The notes beneath the pieces were generated by a model that saw only the letters and a program-made list of their open reading frames with translations, had not been told where the DNA came from and made no database searches. This document shows positions 8,690 through 12,929 of a stretch of 12,929 nucleotides of DNA, in pieces. Origin of the DNA: Porphyromonas sp. Lineage in GTDB: Bacteria; Bacteroidota; Bacteroidia; Bacteroidales; Porphyromonadaceae. The position numbers and the translations under genes were made by a program. Each line of letters starts with the position of its first letter. The first letter of the stretch is position 1. The stretch covers positions 1 to 12,929 of the forward strand of contig RBKG01000041.1 of assembly GCA_003640335.1 (NCBI GenBank), written 5' to 3'.

Positions 8690-10888
8690 TTAGAAGGGGT
8701 ATCCTATACCAAAGTGAACCCCGATTAAGTCTTTGAAAGGAGCTTGCCCAATAACCCACCTTGATGAATATTCGCTCTGTGGGTCGTAGAGCTTAAGGCC
8801 TGCATCTAGACGCAATAAGAAGAAATCAAAGTCCCAACGTACTCCTGCACCTACATTCCAAGCAATCTCTTTATAGAAGCGACCGAAATCAAAGTCGCCT
8901 CCAGCTTGCTCCTTGTACTTGCGAATAGTCCATATATTACCCGCATCAGTAAAGAATGCTAGTTCCCAACTAGGTAGCACTCTCAACCTCAGCTCTGTAC
9001 TCAAGTCAAGCCTAATATCCCCCACTTGATGGAAAATAGAAGTACCCAAACTGCGTGACATAGAGCCGGGACCTAAGTCTCTTACTCTCCAACCTCGCAA
9101 ACTTGACGCTCCCCCTGAGAAATAGCGTAAGTCTACGGGCAAAAATCGGCTATTCCCATACGGCACGACCGTAGCCAAAGATGCTCTATAAGCAAGCGCA
9201 TTCTTACCGCCCAAGCGATATAAGCCACTATAATCCAATTCTCCCTTAAAGAACTGAACGATATTAGTGCCATTAAACATATAGGCACCAAAATTATCTT
9301 GCGGAGCCTTCACTAGTGCAGACCATGCTGTAAGCAGATTACCTGCCGTCTGTAGATAAACACGAACATTATGCAGGAAAGGCGATGAGTGGCGACGAAC
9401 ATCTAGCGATGAGTTATAGCTAAACATCAAGGACATCGAGACGGCTAACTGATTGCGGTAATTCAGCATGCGGTCATACTCGGGAACGGTAGCGATAAAG
9501 CTCTCGTCCATATAGCCGAAACGCATATAATCGATTTCCAAAGGCTTAAACACATAGCGAAAAGCAGGATAACGATACTGCGACCAGCTGTAAGCCAACG
9601 AACTAGAGAAGACATTGCGCCTAAACTCGGGACGAGTAAGATAGTTATAGCTCAGCGTAAACTCGGTCGTTCCTTTCGTTGGTCGCTGTCTGCGCTCACC
9701 CCTAAACGGAATCATCAAGCTAGGCAGACGAAGTGCCGCCTCTACTCCATAACTTAAGTGATTACTCGAAGCTGTTCCCAGCTCTTCATACCCGACATTG
9801 GCTGAGACCCTCAGACGCTCAGCTCCGCCAAAGATATTATTATGCAGGAATGAGAGAGAAGCTATTGTTCCCAAGTTTCCTCCCGAGTGCGTTCCGACAA
9901 TATCAGTCGTAAGCTCCTTACTCTTCTCTGGCTGTGTATAGAAATCTAAATTTATCGTTGGCGTCTTAGCCGTGCTATCTATACGCTGATTAACATTCAG
10001 CGTACGAATAGCCGAGAGGTCCGATAAGGCTGATACGCTACGACTAAGTAAATCCTGCGCATATAGACCTCCGGGACGTAACCAAATCTTACTCACAAGC
10101 AAATTCGGGCGGATATGATGTTGCCCTTCAGACAGGAAGGTAATCCCCTCTACCCTCTGAACGGCATCACGAATACTATCCGAACGCATCACGCCTTGGA
10201 AAAATCGTATCTGTCCGACCTTGTAAATCTGCGTCGTCGTATCTATGCGTGTGCGCACCCAAGCATCATCTAGTCCGCCTAGTGTATCGACAGCAAAGCG
10301 TACAAAGTCTTCCCGAAAGGTCCAATAACCTCTATTGCGCAAAATCTGTGTAATACGCTTACGCTCAGCCTGCAATAAGTCGGGAGAAAGCCTAGCTCCC
10401 GAGTCTAAAAGCGTTGCGTATCTTTCAGTAGGAAAGTCTTGTTTTTGCAACAGACTATCGCTAGGGTGTAATAGACTATGTATAATCGGGTCGGCAATCT
10501 CTTCACTATGATTACTAATGCGATAAGGAAGACCTAAATCAATATCATAACGGCTACGCACATGCTTGTGGTTAAGCGTATCGACAGAGTGCCGCACATG
10601 CGCAGACAGATAGCCCATATTATACAGAGCTGTAGCCAATGCACTCTGACTATACTCTGCCTCACTCGCATTATAAATAACTCGACGACCAGCCTTTTGA
10701 CTGACATAAGGGAGCAAGTCCGAAGACCTTGGAGCCTCCTTATCCCTCGGATTTATAAAGTTAAGTTTTACTGCTCTTAGTATATGCTGTCCCTCTTGAA
10801 GCCGAACGCTCTTACAAGCCCCGACAAGCATCGTCAAGCATAGTACCCCGACCCAAGGTAAGAAGCGCACTTTACTCAGCCTACTCAT
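8690..10888 (-). CDS. tamL: TamL: lipid-anchored TamA-like Omp85 outer-membrane protein
   Basis: This 732-residue protein is an outer-membrane Omp85-superfamily barrel with a lipoprotein signal. The N-terminus has basic residues, a hydrophobic stretch (FLPWVGVLCLTMLVGAC) and a lipobox with C25 as the acylated cysteine. Residues of about 30-290 carry POTRA-like modules, for example ALYNMGYLSAHVRHSVDT and QILRNRGYWTFREDFVRF. From about 320 the chain is rich in alternating beta strands up to the terminal phenylalanine (HFGIGYPF). SLRGWRVRD (about 596-604) corresponds to the conserved (V/L)RG(F/Y/W) of the Omp85 barrel loop 6. A lipoprotein TamA relative is the Bacteroidetes TamL, which works with inner-membrane-anchored TamB in outer-membrane assembly or lipid transport. 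No tamB is adjacent. The gene starts 18 bases after the ABC-F gene and precedes queE by 20 bases. A general BamA-like label is the fallback. Confidence 0.85.
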   Translation of the reverse strand: MSRLSKVRFLPWVGVLCLTMLVGACKSVRLQEGQHILRAVKLNFINPRDKEAPRSSDLLPYVSQKAGRRVIYNASEAEYSQSALATALYNMGYLSAHVRHSVDTLNHKHVRSRYDIDLGLPYRISNHSEEIADPIIHSLLHPSDSLLQKQDFPTERYATLLDSGARLSPDLLQAERKRITQILRNRGYWTFREDFVRFAVDTLGGLDDAWVRTRIDTTTQIYKVGQIRFFQGVMRSDSIRDAVQRVEGITFLSEGQHHIRPNLLVSKIWLRPGGLYAQDLLSRSVSALSDLSAIRTLNVNQRIDSTAKTPTINLDFYTQPEKSKELTTDIVGTHSGGNLGTIASLSFLHNNIFGGAERLRVSANVGYEELGTASSNHLSYGVEAALRLPSLMIPFRGERRQRPTKGTTEFTLSYNYLTRPEFRRNVFSSSLAYSWSQYRYPAFRYVFKPLEIDYMRFGYMDESFIATVPEYDRMLNYRNQLAVSMSLMFSYNSSLDVRRHSSPFLHNVRVYLQTAGNLLTAWSALVKAPQDNFGAYMFNGTNIVQFFKGELDYSGLYRLGGKNALAYRASLATVVPYGNSRFLPVDLRYFSGGASSLRGWRVRDLGPGSMSRSLGTSIFHQVGDIRLDLSTELRLRVLPSWELAFFTDAGNIWTIRKYKEQAGGDFDFGRFYKEIAWNVGAGVRWDFDFFLLRLDAGLKLYDPQSEYSSRWVIGQAPFKDLIGVHFGIGYPF

Positions 10889-10906
10889 AAACGATACTAT
10901 CTCTTC

Positions 10907-12796
10907 TTACGATACCTTTTCTTCTAATTCAAGCTGACGGAGCACCAATTCATCCATCAAGTCTATCAGTTCGCCTATACGTGTACTTGCAGCTATCAGC
11001 TCATCGCTAGACAGATTACCTGAGCTTAGAGCTTGTTCTAGAGACTCTTTCTCCTCGGTGAGCTTCGGTAGCTTTTGCTCAATCTCTTCTAGCTCTCTCT
11101 TCTCCGCATAGCTTAGGCGCACAGGTCTATTCTCCGTAGGCTTAGCATTTGTTGGAGCCGAATTACTTACACGCTTACTAGCTTCAGCCTCTCGTTTTAG
11201 GCGTTCTTCCTCGCTCTTCATCTCCTGCCACTCTCGGTAAAGACTATAATTACCGGGGAAATCACGCACAAAGCCCTCACCCTCAAAGCAAAGCAGATGA
11301 TTAGCGACCTTATCCATAAAGAAGCGGTCGTGACTGACGATGATAACGCAACCAGCGAAGTCGGATAAATACTCTTCCAGCACCTGCAAGGTCAAGATAT
11401 CAAGGTCATTCGTTGGCTCGTCAAGGATAAGAAAGTTAGGTTTCTTAACAAGCACAGTACACAGATAAAGCCTTCTGCGCTCTCCTCCACTCAACTTAGA
11501 AACGGGTGCATACTGTCTCTCGGGAGGAAACAAGAACTGGGTTAGTAACTGCCCAGCACTCAATCGCTCGCCATCACGTCCCATACCCTCAAAGGTATCG
11601 GCAATATCCTGTACAATATCTATTACCCGCTTATCATTATCAAACAGAGGGTCACGCTGACTATAATAACCAAAGCGCACCGTCTGACCAACATCGAAAT
11701 GACCACTATCGGGCATCTCTTCGCCAAGAAGCATACGCAGGAATGTAGTCTTACCGACGCCATTCTCTCCGACAATACCTATCTTATCATGACGAGAAAA
11801 AATATAGTCGAAGTTCTTCAAGATAACCTTATCTCCATAAGCCTTGCTAACGCCGTGCGCTTCAAAAATCTTCTTACCAATATAGGTATCACCAGCACTG
11901 CCGAGCTCCAAACTAGCCGTTGCCCGAGGGCGAGCTAATTGTGCTTCAAGGGCATGAAAAGCATCTATTCTATAACGAGCTTTACCGCCACGCGCCTGCG
12001 GTTGCCTGCGCATCCACTCAAGTTCTCTTCTATAAGTATTGCGCCCCTTAGCAAGGAAAGCAGCATCAGCTTCGAGCCGTTCGTCTCTTTTTTCTAGATA
12101 ATAATTGTAATTACCCTTATAGCGATATAGAACCCCGCCATCAATCTCAATAATCTGATTACATACACGGTCCAAGAAATAGCGGTCGTGCGTGATGAGG
12201 ATAAGGCTCATCGTCGAACGAGCCAAGTAATTCTCTAGCCACTCGATACTCTTCAAATCAAGATGGTTCGTAGGCTCATCTAAATAAATAAGGTCAGGTT
12301 CGCTAATGAGTGTTGCCGCTAAGGCTATACGCTTAGCCTCTCCTCCCGACAAACCCTCTACCGAACGAGCGGTATCAATAATACCCAGTGCGCCAAGGAT
12401 TTCCTTAGCTCTTTGTTCATAACTCCATGCGCCAGCAGCTTCCATCTCGGGCAAGAGCTTGCTCATCAGCTCATCATCACCTCGCTCCACAGCCTCTTCC
12501 CATCGAAGAACTAACTGAGCCGTAGGGTCATAAGGATTAAAGCAGGCTTGAAGGATTGTTCCTGACTCGGGCAAATGTGGTTGCTGAGCGAGGTAAGCCC
12601 AGCGTAAGCCTTGTTCGTGTGTGATACTACCGGCATCAGCAGGTTCTGTACCCACAAGTATATTCATAAGTGTAGTTTTACCACTCCCATTAGGGGCGAT
12701 AAGACCTATTTTACCTCCTCTATCTATGGCGAAACTAAGAGATTCAAAGAGCACTCTATCGCCATAACGCTTACTCAAGCCATCTACTTGCAGCAT
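10907..12796 (-). CDS. ABC-F family ATPase, Uup-like
   Basis: This 629-residue soluble protein has two ABC ATPase domains and no membrane segments, the ABC-F layout of proteins that act on the ribosome. In domain 1, Walker A is APNGSGKT (34-41), the signature LSGGE (149-153), Walker B LIYLDE (169-174) and the switch histidine H203. In domain 2 they are GENGVGKT (343-350), LSGGE (435-439), FLILDE (455-460) and H489. The first Walker A begins with alanine rather than glycine. The basic interdomain linker (about 240-290; RRELEWMRRQPQARGGKARY) contacts tRNA or rRNA in known ABC-F proteins. The C-terminal, charged coiled coil (about 560-629) is the Uup-type DNA/RNA-binding extension, and E. coli Uup is of similar size (635). 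Antibiotic-resistance ABC-F proteins usually lack this tail and have a long linker, so I favour a housekeeping Uup role. It starts the run with tamL and queE; no clear promoter precedes it. Confidence 0.9.
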   Translation of the reverse strand: MLQVDGLSKRYGDRVLFESLSFAIDRGGKIGLIAPNGSGKTTLMNILVGTEPADAGSITHEQGLRWAYLAQQPHLPESGTILQACFNPYDPTAQLVLRWEEAVERGDDELMSKLLPEMEAAGAWSYEQRAKEILGALGIIDTARSVEGLSGGEAKRIALAATLISEPDLIYLDEPTNHLDLKSIEWLENYLARSTMSLILITHDRYFLDRVCNQIIEIDGGVLYRYKGNYNYYLEKRDERLEADAAFLAKGRNTYRRELEWMRRQPQARGGKARYRIDAFHALEAQLARPRATASLELGSAGDTYIGKKIFEAHGVSKAYGDKVILKNFDYIFSRHDKIGIVGENGVGKTTFLRMLLGEEMPDSGHFDVGQTVRFGYYSQRDPLFDNDKRVIDIVQDIADTFEGMGRDGERLSAGQLLTQFLFPPERQYAPVSKLSGGERRRLYLCTVLVKKPNFLILDEPTNDLDILTLQVLEEYLSDFAGCVIIVSHDRFFMDKVANHLLCFEGEGFVRDFPGNYSLYREWQEMKSEEERLKREAEASKRVSNSAPTNAKPTENRPVRLSYAEKRELEEIEQKLPKLTEEKESLEQALSSGNLSSDELIAASTRIGELIDLMDELVLRQLELEEKVS

Positions 12797-12834
12797 GGAT
12801 AATTTTTATTGTATTCTATTGCCTTAGGTATAAC

Positions 12835-12866
12835 AAAAAAGAGCTTAGGTAAGTTCCTAAGCTCTT
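12835..12866 (-). terminator. Intrinsic terminator of tRNA-Arg
   Basis: The arms AAGAGCTTAGG (12839-12849) and CCTAAGCTCTT (12856-12866) form a perfect 11-bp stem with a six-base loop. On the minus strand the stem runs directly into six T residues (plus-strand A at 12835-12840, two of them shared with the stem). It lies three bases beyond the tRNA 3' end and 38 bases before the ABC-F start, so it should separate the two units. Confidence 0.88.
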
Positions 12867-12869
12867 AAG

Positions 12870-12929
12870 TGACTCCGACAGGATTCAAACCTGTAACCTT
12901 CTGATCCGTAGTCAGATGCTCTATTCAGT
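12870..12929 (-). tRNA. tRNA-Arg(ACG), 5' end cut off by the window
   Basis: About 60 bases of the 3' part are present. On the minus strand one reads the D-stem half GAGC, the anticodon stem TCTGA/TCAGA around loop CTACGGA, a five-base variable loop, T-stem ACAGG/CCTGT with loop TTTGAAT, the acceptor half CGGAGTC and discriminator A. The anticodon is ACG (complement at 12907-12909), read as ICG after deamination by TadA, so it decodes CGU, CGC and CGA. CCA is not encoded. Roughly 14 bases of the 5' end lie outside. Confidence 0.95.

Noticed and set aside
10907..12796. Antibiotic-resistance type ABC-F protein (target protection)
   Set aside because: The Uup-like C-terminal coiled coil, moderate linker and housekeeping context favour a general translation or nucleic-acid role; no resistance genes are nearby.
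12797..12834. Possible promoter for the ABC-F/tamL/queE unit
   Set aside because: A TTTG follows the terminator at the right distance, but the downstream box reads TACAATAA, too far from TAnnTTTG to call.

Overview
The window is an ordinary chromosomal stretch from a member of the Bacteroidota, most likely Bacteroidales and perhaps close to Porphyromonas. Four things point there: a lipoprotein form of the TamA-like barrel (TamL), a fused PiT-PhoU phosphate transporter, a tiny lysine/arginine-rich AURKAIP1/COX24-type protein beside HU, and a promoter of the Bacteroidetes type (TTTG, then TAnnTTTG) in front of HU. Genus is inference; no rRNA or species marker is present. Every gene lies on the minus strand, so transcription runs from high to low coordinates, and no stretch longer than about 300 bases lacks a gene.

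Read in the direction of transcription, the window opens inside tRNA-Arg(ACG), whose 5' end is cut off. A strong intrinsic terminator follows. Next comes a tight group of an Uup-like ABC-F ATPase, tamL and queE, with gaps of 18 and 20 bases. The 293-base gap after queE holds a 116-bp dispersed repeat, two back-to-back hairpins and the HU promoter. A second likely operon follows: HU, a 30-residue basic protein missed by length-limited gene calling, RNase G (rng), recR, a GNAT acetyltransferase and ligA. It is interrupted by a stem-loop before rng and a 17-bp stem-loop between rng and recR. After ligA comes the second copy of the 116-bp repeat, inverted relative to the first, and then the PiT-PhoU phosphate transporter, which ends 20 bases from the window edge.

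The functions are nucleoid structure and DNA repair (HU, RecR, LigA), rRNA and ribosome work (RNase G, the basic protein, ABC-F, tRNA-Arg), tRNA modification (QueE), outer-membrane biogenesis (TamL) and phosphate uptake (PiT). I found no defence island, prophage, integron, CRISPR array or transposase. The parts most worth a second look are the inverted 116-bp repeat pair (103 of 116 positions identical, no gaps), the 30-residue protein, the intergenic stem-loops and an HU without the usual intercalating proline.
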